A DNA stretch of 64,000 bases from Chlorops oryzae (Eukaryota > Arthropoda > Insecta > Diptera > Chloropidae). The stretch covers positions 8,278,751-8,342,750 of the forward strand of contig CM035806.1 of assembly GCA_020466095.1 (NCBI GenBank). The letters run 5' to 3'. The notes beneath the pieces are model-generated. The model did no database searches. It had not been told where the DNA came from and saw only the letters and a program-made list of their open reading frames with translations. Numbering within the stretch: the first letter of the stretch is position 1; each line of letters starts with the position of its first letter. The translations under genes were made by a program, and so were the position numbers. Positions 57,801 to 64,000 of this stretch are shown here, in pieces.

Positions 57801-58792
57801 TTATATATTTAAAAAATGGGATGGTTTTGTCGCATTGAATGGTTTTATTAACCCTTTATTGTTTTATGTGTTAAAAAAGTGGGATGTTTTTGTCGCAGTA
57901 AATTGATTTATTAACCCTTTAATGCTTTTTATATTAAAAAAGTAGGAATTTTTGTTTTATTTGGTTTTATTAACCCTTTACTGTTTTATGTGTTAAAAAA
58001 GTGGTATCGTTTTGTCGCAGTAAATTGATTTATTAACCCTTTAATGCTTTTTATATTAAAAAAGTAGGAGCTTTTGTTTTATTTGGTTTTATTAACCCTT
58101 TACTGCTTTTTAAATATTAAAAAAAATGGGATGGTTTTGTCGCATTGAATGGTTTTATTAACCCTTTACTGTTTTTCATATTAAAAAAGTGGGATTGTTT
58201 TGTCGCATTAAATTGATTTATTAACCCTTTACTGCTTTATCATTGCAAAAGGGGGAAAATTTTTCCCCAGTATATGTTTTTATTAACCCTTCTAAAGTAT
58301 TTCATTTTTATTTGCATAAGAAAATTGTTTGGGTGTCCTTTTTTTTGTGTCTCAGAAACCATATGCGTTAAAGGGTTAAATATATTGCTTTTAATTTTTT
58401 TTTTTTTTTTTTCGATTAGTGGGTAAAATTTTAAAAACATTGCACACCCCCTGCCCAGTGCTGGCGCATTAGCAGTGTAGATTCAATATAGCTTGTTAAT
58501 TCCATAAACGATAACAGTTGATTAAAAAGGCCAACTGTGCACGCACGCCACAAGTCTGAAAGAGATAATGCGATTATCAACGTTTATTGAATGGAATTTA
58601 AATTTGATTTTTAATAGGAATTGCCATGGGTCTTGATTTAATAAAACTTTCGCGTTGATATCGAATTCCGTTAACGAAATGGTCAATGATTAAAAGGGTA
58701 ATAATTATTTCGTTTCAGTTGCACCGATGATATCTGTTTACAGGCAATTGATATACGCAGAATACGGACACACGGCCACACTGGAGTGCTTG
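37163..58792 (+). CDS. Colmedin/gliomedin-like type II membrane collagen-Ig protein (3' part not seen)
   Basis: Exons are 37163-38121, 44725-44888, 54480-54625, 54763-55192, 56125-56261, 56540-56686, 57068-57196 and 58719-58792, all with GT-AG borders and consistent phases except a one-base deficit in the fifth. In order the protein has a 189-residue cytoplasmic region (poly-Q, poly-P, cysteine-rich HCDCQC), a membrane span near residues 190-214, a basic furin-like RLRRR near 360-364, 48 Gly-X-Y triplets from residue 444, an I-set Ig domain, and the first strands of a second Ig. Type II membrane plus collagen plus Ig order is known from insect colmedin, related to vertebrate gliomedin and nematode UNC-122/COF-2, which end in an olfactomedin domain and act at synapses, neuromuscular junctions or nodes. 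The olfactomedin part is not visible in the window and is expected further right. The ortholog call is from domain order, not alignment. Confidence 0.8.
38122..40155. other. Colmedin-like intron 1, 5' part
   Basis: Non-coding intron. CACA/GCAC microsatellites lie at 38310-38342 and 38784-38832. Overlapping frames on both strands near 39290-39680 are not supported as genes. Confidence 0.45.
40170..40270 (-). mobile_element. 101-bp retro-insertion with 14-bp target duplication
   Basis: ATTCTAATAGCCTA occurs on both sides (40156-40169, 40271-40284). The insert read on the minus strand contains ACCACAATGGACC, CTAAGTGCGCC and ends in TAACCTAACCTAACC. It matches the 3' tails of the LINE at 45437-45775 and the SINEs. 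This is the pattern of a 5'-truncated copy made by target-primed reverse transcription. Confidence 0.9.
40815..41155 (+). repeat. Interspersed repeat R1, copy 1
   Basis: Shares AATTCTCATTTGGTTTATAA, CATTGCGAAAGCAGTC and GGATGAAGTCCATC with 46613-46972 (reverse orientation) and 60116-60375 (same orientation). Non-coding, ends not defined. Confidence 0.75.
41156..42107. other. Colmedin-like intron 1, middle
   Basis: AT-rich non-coding sequence with scattered ACTAGG/CCTAGT phrases (41440-42040). No gene. Confidence 0.4.
42108..43027 (+). repeat. Interspersed repeat family H, most complete copy
   Basis: It starts AACAAGTAAGGGTG followed by the hairpin GTCAGGCAAGCCTGAC and ACCCGACACAGAC. It ends with CCCTCGACACAGAGTGTGTC and GGGTATAAAA. 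Inside are TACTGGAGGTACC twice, a CAGA/CGGA microsatellite (42848-42905) and GATCATTTCTATATATATTT. An inverted copy is at 24373-25197. It has no transposase or RT. Confidence 0.85.
43028..44396. other. Colmedin-like intron 1, 3' part
   Basis: Non-coding. Short frames at 43222-43404 and 44053-44250 have no recognised domain. Confidence 0.4.
44397..44634 (+). mobile_element. tRNA-derived SINE with 9-bp target duplication
   Basis: Direct CAAGTTGCT at 44388-44396 and 44635-44643 bounds the element. The head GGGATAGCGTAGGGGATGCG (A-box region) and GAGGTTCGATTCCCGG (B box) is a good tRNA remnant. The body contains ATCACAATGGGACG and GGCCTAAGTGGCAGCCAC and ends AACCTAC without a poly-A tail. It stands about 90 bases before exon 2 of the colmedin-like gene. 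Confidence 0.88.
44725..44888 (+). CDS. Colmedin-like exon 2: acidic linker and furin-like site
   Basis: Acceptor TTTTTATTGCAG, donor CATG|GTAAGTG. Encodes an acidic stretch (FMDEDETQEVV) and then KRNPEAQRRLRRRD. R-X-R-R fits the furin rule, as in gliomedin, whose ectodomain is released by proprotein convertases. Phase 2 in, phase 1 out. Confidence 0.8.
45161..45313. mobile_element. 153-bp MITE with TAA target duplication
   Basis: TTCCCAATTTCCACACACAA mirrors TTGTGTGTGGAAATTGGGAA in a perfect terminal repeat of about 31 bases. TAA repeats lie at 45158-45160 and 45314-45316. The size and TWA site suggest a PIF/Harbinger-type MITE. Confidence 0.9.
45437..45775 (+). mobile_element. 5'-truncated LINE (non-LTR retrotransposon) 3' end
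   Basis: The plus frame ending at the TGA near 45594 reads HCSRCRSEEEE, ESVSHLMYHCPGLARRR and GSFFFSSF. The C-x2-C ... H-x4-C pattern with CPxLxxRR is the zinc-knuckle tail of LINE ORF2 proteins (R1/I/jockey-like). The 3' UTR holds TATCACAACGGGCC and GCCTAAGTG and ends in about eight CCTAA repeats (45730-45775). Only about 50 codons remain. It sits in intron 2 of the colmedin-like gene. Confidence 0.9.
45776..46393. other. Colmedin-like intron 2 segment
   Basis: AT-rich non-coding sequence containing ATCGATT phrases (45945-46025). No gene. Confidence 0.4.
46394..46612. mobile_element. Left end of an unclassified DNA element (ACAGTACACTCGGG)
   Basis: ACAGTACACTCGGGATAACG occurs here and at 63149. 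No matching reverse end was found, so both copies look truncated. The CAGT start recalls Tc1/pogo-type tips, but that is inference. Confidence 0.5.
46613..46972 (-). repeat. Interspersed repeat R1, copy 2 (reversed)
   Basis: Reverse complement of the R1 core at 40815-41155 and 60116-60375. It shares GGATGGACTTCATCC and AATGAGAATTATACCGAACG and begins next to the truncated element at 46394. Confidence 0.8.
47517..47610 (+). repeat. Interspersed repeat family H, 5' head
   Basis: AACAAGTAAAAAAGTTTACA followed by the hairpin ATCGGCTTAGCCGAAT. This may be the start of one long copy whose 3' tail lies at 49640-49900 plus 51217-51310, split by inserted TTAA elements. Confidence 0.6.
47600..48060. 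repeat. Cluster of ACTAGT/AGTACT palindromes
   Basis: Palindromic ACTAGT and AGTACT words recur many times, for example TCGTACTAGTACTTTACTAG. Reason unknown. Confidence 0.7.
48280..48745. repeat. Three-unit tandem array, ~165-bp period
   Basis: The phrase CTATCTCCNCTCCTTANGGG with CCCATACAAAA recurs near 48372, 48533 and 48700. CCTAGGGG(A)GTCAAA and GACCGACCC recur between. Divergence between units is moderate. Non-coding, in intron 2. Confidence 0.85.
48746..49639. other. Colmedin-like intron 2 segment
   Basis: AT-rich, nothing recognised. Confidence 0.4.
49640..49908 (+). repeat. Interspersed repeat family H, 3' module split by insertions
   Basis: CATGCCAAATTTCAATATGA, GACCGACAGATAAACCGAGA and TCGTCACGCTGATCAAGAAT precede a TA-rich run. 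The tail continues at 51217-51310 (TTAATATACCCTTTACTTCG) after two TTAA elements. Confidence 0.75.
49913..50638. mobile_element. 726-bp TTAA-flanked element (family T2)
   Basis: TTAA at 49909-49912 and 50639-50642. The ends are GGGGACCTTCTAGTCTAGA and TCTAGACCAGAAGGTCCCC. A truncated second copy begins at 62875. The inside is AT-rich without a transposase frame. Inferred piggyBac-type MITE. It shares its right TTAA with the next element. Confidence 0.9.
50643..51212. mobile_element. 570-bp TTAA-flanked element (family T3)
   Basis: TTAA at 50639-50642 and 51213-51216. The ends are GGTGGATCGTTTTG and CAAAATCGATCCACC. A degraded relative lies at 28150-28528. Immediately adjoining the 726-bp element with one shared TTAA, it records sequential insertion at the same target. 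Confidence 0.9.
51217..51310 (+). repeat. Interspersed repeat family H, 3' tail
   Basis: TATATCTATCGCGACTCC, GGTCTGTTACGAACTCCGAG and TTAATATACCCTTTACTTCG match the ends of the family copies at 43000 and 60090. It continues 49640-49908 across the inserted pair. Confidence 0.7.
51472..51743 (+). CDS. Possible small ORF, basic, unrecognised
   Basis: The frame reads NRRRHTLNSGMDGVEFLLN then KSKNENQELSARVLRSLSRR and ends ECPCFI. Two stops later the same frame continues with CRCCGLRKL and CLRCDKK to 51962. Codon use is less AT-rich than the flanks. It could be a decayed cysteine-containing gene or an unsupported chance frame. It is not needed by the colmedin-like gene, whose exons 2 and 3 join in phase. 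Confidence 0.2.
51963..52974. other. Colmedin-like intron 2 segment
   Basis: Non-coding. Around 52090-52280 there are phrases reminiscent of repeat family H (ACTAGGGCCTCTG, GGTATGGTATTGTCAGGC), probably a decayed copy. Confidence 0.4.
52975..53455. repeat. Interspersed repeat R2, copy 2
   Basis: Same orientation relative of 30890-31425. Begins near GTATGAGTGATGCATTC and includes CAAATATCTCAAAAATTTGC and TTATTAACTTTCAGTCGCCA. Confidence 0.7.
54480..54625 (+). CDS. Colmedin-like exon 3: extracellular linker
   Basis: The acceptor TTTTCTCGATTGCAG restores the phase left by exon 2 (G joins CT to give Ala). Encodes DPLIEFFNPNHRKALEEQDM and DDWIYLNTYCRVP. The donor CCG|GTAGCG is weaker than the others. 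An alternative acceptor at 54434 would not keep the frame. Confidence 0.7.
54763..55192 (+). CDS. Colmedin-like exon 4: collagen triple-helix region
   Basis: Acceptor TTTTTTTTCTCAG. EKIITGFCKSTQEYCPP supplies two cysteines just before the helix (possible interchain bonds). Then 41 uninterrupted Gly-X-Y triplets follow, GPIGPVGPKG onward, with charged KDGRDGKDGKDG clusters near the end. Donor GGG|GTAAGTG at 55193. Confidence 0.93.
55193..56124. other. Colmedin-like intron 4
   Basis: Non-coding, with an AGTC tandem repeat at 55574-55610 and a poly-T run at 55398-55413. Short frames in it are not supported. Confidence 0.5.
56125..56261 (+). CDS. Colmedin-like exon 5: end of collagen and linker, with frameshift
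   Basis: After acceptor ATAAAACAG the collagen frame reads IAGPRGRTGKSGSNGTPGLP and meets TAA at 56190-56192. One base on, the frame reads GINTWKVQFANGSYSTDLL to donor GCAG|GTAAAC. The exon is 137 bases. 138 would satisfy both flanking phases, so one base appears missing at about 56184-56186. Confidence 0.85.
56540..56686 (+). CDS. Colmedin-like exon 6: first half of Ig domain 1
   Basis: Acceptor CATCCTGCAG. Encodes APFIQRTLIVEEGKTLNLSC (B-strand cysteine) and IGNPMPRVEWRRDDG (core tryptophan), typical of an I-set Ig. Donor GAAA|GTAAGTT. Confidence 0.92.
56687..57067. other. Colmedin-like intron 6
   Basis: Short intron containing CATACATA repeats (56825-56880) and pyrimidine-rich TCTCCATCTCC. 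The open frames crossing it continue into exon 7 only by chance. Confidence 0.5.
57068..57196 (+). CDS. Colmedin-like exon 7: second half of Ig domain 1
   Basis: Acceptor GATGGCAG. The split codon A|TG gives Met. Encodes SSVSGQFLKFNNITRNQMAA then YNCFADNG, the F-strand Y-x-C motif that closes the Ig disulfide, and ANATYLIEVH. NIT and NAT are N-glycosylation sites. Donor CATT|GTAAGTG. Confidence 0.9.
57421..58376. mobile_element. TTAA-flanked element expanded into a ~60-bp tandem array
   Basis: TTAA at 57417-57420 precedes CCCTTTACAGCAT. At the other end ATGCGTTAAAGGG precedes TTAA at 58377-58380, an inverted pair. Between them TTAACCCTTTACTGC recurs about 15 times at 56-67-base spacing, with an alternating pattern of AAAAAGTGGGAATTTTT and GATGGTTTTGTCGCATTGAA units. 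It lies in intron 7 of the colmedin-like gene. Confidence 0.85.
58719..58792 (+). CDS. Colmedin-like exon 8: start of Ig domain 2
   Basis: Acceptor ATTTCGTTTCAG. Encodes APMISVYRQLIYAEYGHTAT then LECL, the B-strand cysteine of a second Ig. Donor TTG|GTAAGAA, phase 0 out. Following exons were not found before 64000. Confidence 0.88.
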
Positions 58793-59689
58793 GTAAGAAA
58801 AAAATTTTATGTTGAAATCAAATGAAATTACAAAATAATCCGAATATTCAGATATGTAGTCTGGGTAAAGTCGTTTTTGAAAATACTATAGGCTGAAATA
58901 TCTACTTTACGATGGACACTAAAATAAGCTGTTAAAAAAATGAAGAGAGAGAGAGAGAAAAGGAACACTGGCAAATGAAATAGTATGTGCGCTCTCTTAA
59001 ATTGAACAAATTGAATCGCAATTATTCAGAGTAAAGACGACTTTTAAACATTTTCCCCAAAAAGAAGATAAGTTTTTCCGATGGTTGAAGGGATTTGAAC
59101 AGCTTTTAGATTTTATTAGGCCTTAAAAATTTCAATTAAACGTGCTCATAATGACGATTTTGACACGTAGCAAAGCGTTGCCATATTTCCATAATAGCAC
59201 ACAGCTTTGTGAAGAGCTTAATTGAGTAGGCAATACTTAAACACGAATCAGAGGATCCAAAATAGATTTTCATTCATTTCTTATTATTCAAATTAAATTA
59301 TGAAGGGTAACAAGCTTAAAGCATTAGCATCTAAGGCCATCAAGGCTGGTTAAATTTTCATATTTTCATACATTTTGCTCGAGGTCATGAGAGCTATCAA
59401 TTTCAAATCAATCTTTGCAGTAATAGGTACAGGTTGTTCCGTACAAAAGTGCCATCCGTTATAGGGTTGAGAGATGGGGTTATGGTGAACATAAAATTGT
59501 ATGAAAAGGGCGGGTCTTAAATGTAACCTTGGAGTCACAAGCGGAAGAAATAAATTTGCCGCAGTTTTGGGAAAAACAAATTACGCTAAATGCACCTAAG
59601 TCTAGCATATCAAGCAGCAATATGCAGAATCGGGCTGAATAAGAAAAACTGAATGGAATTTTTCCTGCAGGTAGACACACAGGTGACAG
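58793..59689. other. Colmedin-like intron 8, proximal part
   Basis: Non-coding and AT-rich, with no recognised exon or element. The gene presumably continues beyond the window. Confidence 0.45.
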
Positions 59690-60112
59690 GAACAGGATTC
59701 ATAGAATAACTCGAAATTCACAAATTTTGAGTTGTGTCACTTTAGTTTCCCGGGTGTGATATCTATGCCAAACTTTGTTTGTGGTCTTACCAAAGGAAAA
59801 ATTGAATTTAAAAACAAATTTTACTTTTTTTACATATCATGAAATTCTTAAAAGAAACAAATTTCGCATTGAATTTTTTAAGTTAGCAGAGAAAAAAAAT
59901 ATATATTTTTTAGCTTCAAATTTAGCTCACTCTTCTGTCCGTTTCGGAGGAGATCCGACCTAGGACGGACGGACAGACGGACATGTCTAAATCGATTCAG
60001 TTTTTGATCCTGATCATTTCTATATATATTTTTCTATATCTCCGGAGCTTAATTCTCCCTGTTACAAGATTCGCACAAAATTAATATACCCCGCTTACGC
60101 TGGGTATAACGA
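59690..60112 (+). repeat. Interspersed repeat family H, 3' part
   Basis: GACGGACGGACAGACGGACA, GATCATTTCTATATATATTT and AATATACCCCGCTTACGCTG then GGGTATAACG, the same 3' module as the copies at 42108 and 49640. Confidence 0.75.
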
Positions 60113-60115
60113 TTG

Positions 60116-60375
60116 AGTCAAAAACATTTTTGGTTGATTTGAAAGGAAATATTTTTTAATTACATTTCTTTTCGTTCGGTATAATTCTCATTTGGTTTAT
60201 AAAAGAGGACATATAAGACATTTATTCATCTTAGAACTTTTTAAGCATTGCGAAAGCAGTCACGACAACGAAGTAACAAAATCGGATGAAGTCCATCCGA
60301 TGGCTTCTTTTGGGGTTATGTTCAGCAGAAGGCTCTGTGCATTTGCTCGCGGCCATTTGCTTTGAACGTTAAATA
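60116..60375 (+). repeat. Interspersed repeat R1, copy 3
   Basis: Matches the R1 copies at 40815 and 46613 through TTCGGTATAATTCTCATTTG, CATTGCGAAAGCAGTC and GGATGAAGTCCATCCGATGG. Confidence 0.8.
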
Positions 60376-60758
60376 AATTTGTTATGAAAAGTAAGTCTGT
60401 AAGGGTCTGTTGAAGGGTAGTGTGTAAATGACACTTTCATCAACTTAGAATATATATAAGAAATTTTTTGTGTATTTTCCTCATTTGACTATCTAAAGCC
60501 AGACAAAATTACGACAATTGACCCCAAAAAAAAAAAAAAAAAAAAAAACTGGCCTGTGATCAGCCGTTTTGCGGACAAGTCCCTCCCCAAGGACAGGCCC
60601 ATGTAAAAAGGTCAGTTGAATACATTAGAAGTGGATTTATGACGGGGACTAGTACGGGTAACATGAAGGACTGACCGAAGGCTACACTTGGGTCAGTCCA
60701 TATTACTGCAGGGTATTACAAAAGAACGAACCATTAACCCATTTCAACTTTAAGTCGA
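60376..60758. other. Non-coding spacer
   Basis: Nothing recognised. Poly-A run at 60527-60549. Confidence 0.35.
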
Positions 60759-60762
60759 TTAA

Positions 60763-61497
60763 GGGGGTCTTCTCATTGAGCAACTTTTTTTTTCGACTTT
60801 TTTTTTTTTTTGCATTTATTTATAGCTTGGGTAGTTGTGAATATGCTCCTAAAAGGATTTTTTGAAATTCGAAATAGTTTAGAGGATATAGCCTTCTTTG
60901 TCGAGCAAGATCTGCGCTAAAACGAGTAATTTTTGCGTTGCTTCAAACTTTAAACGCGTTTATCTCGAAACCACGTTTTTCGAACTGGCGGCCATGATAT
61001 CTCCAGTTCAACTGAACCGATTTTCATGAAACAAAGTGGAATCGACGCAGAATTGTCACCATTCTCGGGTGAACCTCGACCATAATTTAAAAAAATTTTT
61101 TACTATTTTTTTTTTTTACACTAAGCTACAAAAAAAAAAGCCCGAAATTGAAATTTTTTTTTGAATGGCCGCCATTTTGTCAAAAAAAAATCACAAAATT
61201 AAGCTTGAGGTTCACCCGAATATTACATCTATACTGATTATAACCCCGTTCATTTCGGACGCTCCGGAGACCCGGAATCGTGGCCGCCGTGACGGCACCT
61301 TTTTTTTTTCACCACCAACTTTGAAGTCTCATTACTTTTTGAACAGCCCACGTATCGAGGCAAAAAAATTTTTTTTATTTACTTTGAACCTTTTGTAATA
61401 CAATAAATAAAAAAAGTTTTCAATTATTCTTTGCGTTTTCAAATAAGAATTTTTTTCAAAAGGGTCCAAAAAACGGGTTTTCAATGAGAAGACCCCC
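60763..61497. mobile_element. 735-bp TTAA-flanked element (family T1, well preserved)
   Basis: TTAA at 60759-60762 and 61498-61501. The ends are GGGGGTCTTCTCATTGA and TCAATGAGAAGACCCCC, perfect inverted repeats. Clear sequence match with 1870-2576 along its length (TATAGCTTGGGTAGTTGTGA, CCCACGTATCGAGGC). No transposase. Confidence 0.93.
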
Positions 61498-61501
61498 TTA
61501 A

Positions 61502-62870
61502 GATTGTCATTCCACATTTTCCGAACTGAAAAGAATTATTTTATTATTATTTTTCTCATAAATCAACATTATTCTGTATCGTTAGCATGTTATTAAAACA
61601 AAAGCCAAACAAATTAATTTCGTTATCTGACCAAACGAATACTCGGTTATAAACATACATACATATATCGTTTCGAATTTCCTTTTATTTGTTATGCAAA
61701 CAAAATTCTCGACACTAAATTGCAAAAATTTTGTAATTAATAATTTTGAAAGCATATTTCCAATATCGCATCGCATCGCATTCGGCTCCCACTGAAAGTA
61801 TTAATTGTCGCTGAAGTTTCCGAGAAATCTCTTTAAAAAATCGTGTGTATGCATCCATATCTATAAGTGCCCATATACATATACATATATGAGCATATAA
61901 ATGTTAGCATTATGATTTTTATTATTATAATTTGAAAGCATCATTACAAATGGCACAATACACACAAGACACACAAGGGCGGGGGGCGGCGGAAAATACA
62001 AACAAAAATGCATAATTTGCGGCACAGCATGGAATATTGTGGAATAGATATGCAACCGAGCAAAATAACACAATTCCGAACAGACAAAGGTAAACATATC
62101 CGCACGACTGCGAGAGCACAGAAATTCCTGTCATGAACAGCAATTACACCATGCAGCACGCTGTGTGAGCTTTTTTTTTCATCTTTCGCTTTCATATCAT
62201 TTCGCTTCGTTTTGTTTTGTTTTGTTTTCTTTTTTGTTCCATCGGTTTTTTCATGCTATTTTATTTTATGTTTGTTGTAATTTGTTATAGTTTCTCATAT
62301 TGTCAAAGCGGAGAATGTTATTCCTCCTTTTTGTAAATTTTTTTTATATTCTTTTTTTTTGTTTGTGTCTTCGTGAACAATGCGTTTGACAGGGCACACA
62401 TTCGTTCCGTTGTCCTTAAAGCGGACGTACATACAAATATGCATGGGGATGTGACTGTGTTTTAGAGCTGAGTACGCACACACACACACACACGGATCTT
62501 AAGTACAGTTGGAAGTTTTGTTACCTAATTGCAGGGGGTTCCATTTTGAAGTTAGTGGCACGGCAACTGTGCCTAATTGCTTTTGTGTGCGCTCTGTTAT
62601 TATGAATGTTGTTATTATTCTTGTATTTATTCACTGTTTTTTTGTGTGCTTTCCACTGTAATGAGAGTTTGAGCAACTATGGGCTTTTATTGAGAAACTT
62701 TCTAAAATGACTCTAAAAGTAGTTTTTTTTTGGTTTTTTTTTGTTGTTGTTGATTTTTTCAACAAACAAATAAAGTTTTTGTTGTATCGAGTCCTTAAAA
62801 AAATTGTATCGAATCGCAGTGGAAAGTTTCGAACTCCTGCCATCAATAATAATAGAATATAAAATACGAC
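61502..62870. other. Non-coding stretch (inside or beyond the colmedin-like intron 8)
   Basis: AT-rich with a CACA repeat at 62474-62492. The overlapping minus-strand frames at 61861-62195 have no recognised domain. No gene is supported. Confidence 0.4.
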
Positions 62871-62874
62871 TTAA

Positions 62875-63148
62875 GGGGACCTTCTGGTCTAGAGCACGAA
62901 AATTAAAGGTATTTTCATGATTTTTGTTTTTGGTATTAAGCCAAATAAAAAACGGGTTTCTGAGTTTGCAGGATTATTGTTTTATTTATTGAAAATCCGA
63001 AAAAATTTTTTTTGTTATTTCTTTGTTTTTTTTTTTCTATTTTGAAAATGGCGGCGAAATAGACGCTTTTTTAGAAAGTACATTTGTGGCGTACACGATT
63101 TTGTAAGTTCGGGTTATCCGAAAAAAAAAAAAAAAAAAAAAAAATTTA
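62875..63148. mobile_element. Left part of a TTAA element (family T2), truncated
   Basis: TTAA at 62871-62874 then GGGGACCTTCTGGTCTAGAG and TTTTCATGATTTTTG, as in 49913-50638. The match stops at the poly-A tract near 63140, where an ACAGTACACTCGGG element begins. Confidence 0.8.
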
Positions 63149-63260
63149 CAGTACACTCGGGATAACGTCAACCCCCTATTCCGTCAACACCCCAAAACGT
63201 CGACACTTTTTTATTTACATTGACTATTCTAAAACGTCAACAAAACCTAAAAGCTTCAAA
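63149..63260. mobile_element. Left end of the ACAGTACACTCGGG element, copy 2
   Basis: Begins ACAGTACACTCGGGATAACG like 46394. It continues with repeated ACGTCAAC/GTCGAC words. The right end is not found before the tandem array. Confidence 0.55.
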
Positions 63261-63344
63261 AGGTAAACTCTGCTTAATAGAAAATTTTACCTGGAATTAC
63301 ATACACCGAAAAAAATCCGTAGGTAATATTGAAGAAATGGGCTG

Positions 63345-64000
63345 CGTTATTGAAGAAACGGCAGTAAAAATAGAGCTAACTAAAAAAAGCAATCAATATG
63401 AATAAAGACGATATTCAATATGAAGAAATTCAAATCAGGAAACAAATTTCGTTATATTGAAGAAATATCTTCATATCTACGAAATTATTTTAGTCAAATT
63501 TCTTCAAGTATATTATCCTGCTTCGTTATATTGAAGAAATTTTTTCATATCTACGAAAATAATTATTGATATTAATAAATTTCTTCAACATTACGGACGA
63601 TTTTCTGTCAATATGAAGAAATTTATTGAAATCGCAACTGCTTCGTTATATTGAAGAAATTTCTTCGATATTTACGAAATTAATTACGGTTCTATATTCA
63701 GATTACGTTTTGTTATATTAGAAATTTCTTCATACAACAAACAAATTTTTACGTTCATATTGAAGAAATTTCTTTTTTACAAAATTCTAATTTTAAAATG
63801 TCCTACGAAAGCTTTTGTAAGTAAGTAAAATTTTGCAGTATGAAGAAATTGTATTTCGGTTACCTATGAAAAAATTTTGTTATATTGATTAAACTTATTT
63901 AACTCATATTGAAGAATTTTTTATTCCGTCCATTCACAAAATTTCTGCAATATAAAATTTTATTCGTCAGCATTGAAGAAAACTCGTTATATTGACTAAA
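63345..64000. repeat. Tandem array of GTTATATTGAAGAAATTTCT (right edge)
   Basis: Variants of TTCGTTATATTGAAGAAAT and TTCATATCTACGAAATT repeat with a loose period of roughly 60-70 bases to the window edge. Many units contain the palindrome GAAGAAATTTCTTC. Full size unknown. Confidence 0.85.

Overview
This is eukaryotic nuclear DNA from an AT-rich insect genome, most probably a cyclorrhaphan fly and plausibly a tephritid fruit fly. The reasons are: genes with GT-AG introns of up to about 10 kb, an ecdysteroid-kinase-like (CHK) gene, a type II membrane collagen/immunoglobulin protein resembling fly colmedin, Drosophila-type DRE (TATCGAT) promoter motifs, and dense small inverted-repeat transposons and microsatellites. 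The species call is inference. There are no bacterial features, CRISPR arrays or operons.

Genes. (1) A complete four-exon ecdysteroid-kinase-like gene lies on the minus strand (coding 8533 down to 2892). Its exon phases add up to an uninterrupted 439-residue protein. (2) The 5' two thirds of a colmedin/gliomedin-like gene lies on the plus strand (coding from 37163). Eight exons run to 58792 and the gene continues beyond the window, or into exons not recognised here. They encode a cytoplasmic N terminus, one membrane span, a furin-like basic site, 48 perfect Gly-X-Y triplets, one complete Ig domain and the start of a second. Exon 5 carries a one-base frameshift, supported by phase arithmetic. 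(3) Isolated coding-like exons of unrecognised genes lie at 15920-16151 (-), 17242-17544 (+), 30075-30254 (-) and 36511-36600 (-). Small ORFs lie at 16215-16340 (+), 19822-20010 (+) and 51472-51743 (+).

Layout. 1-1.4 kb is a degenerate tandem array. 1.9-2.6 kb is a TTAA-flanked inverted-repeat element. 2.9-8.5 kb is the kinase gene, whose introns hold several MITEs. 7.0-11.9 kb is a large inverted duplication bracketing exon 1 of the kinase gene. 12.2-12.8 kb is a DRE-rich, promoter-like stretch. 13.2-14.6, 15.4-15.9, 18.9-19.6, 28.98-29.7 and 32.7-33.1 kb are long microsatellites. 20-36 kb is mostly repeats and non-coding sequence. 37-58.8 kb is the colmedin-like gene, whose introns hold a SINE, a LINE 3' end, nested TTAA elements, a roughly 165-bp tandem array and a satellite-like array derived from a transposon end. 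59-64 kb is repeats, with another tandem array running off the right edge.

Mobile elements dominate. About 20 non-autonomous inverted-repeat elements can be delimited, several to the base by target duplications (8 bp hAT-like, 3 bp PIF/Harbinger-like, TA Tc1/mariner-like, TTAA piggyBac-like). A LINE fragment, tRNA-derived SINEs and a short retro-insertion share one 3' tail ending in CCTAA repeats. No intact transposase or reverse transcriptase is visible, so all appear to be mobilised in trans or dead.
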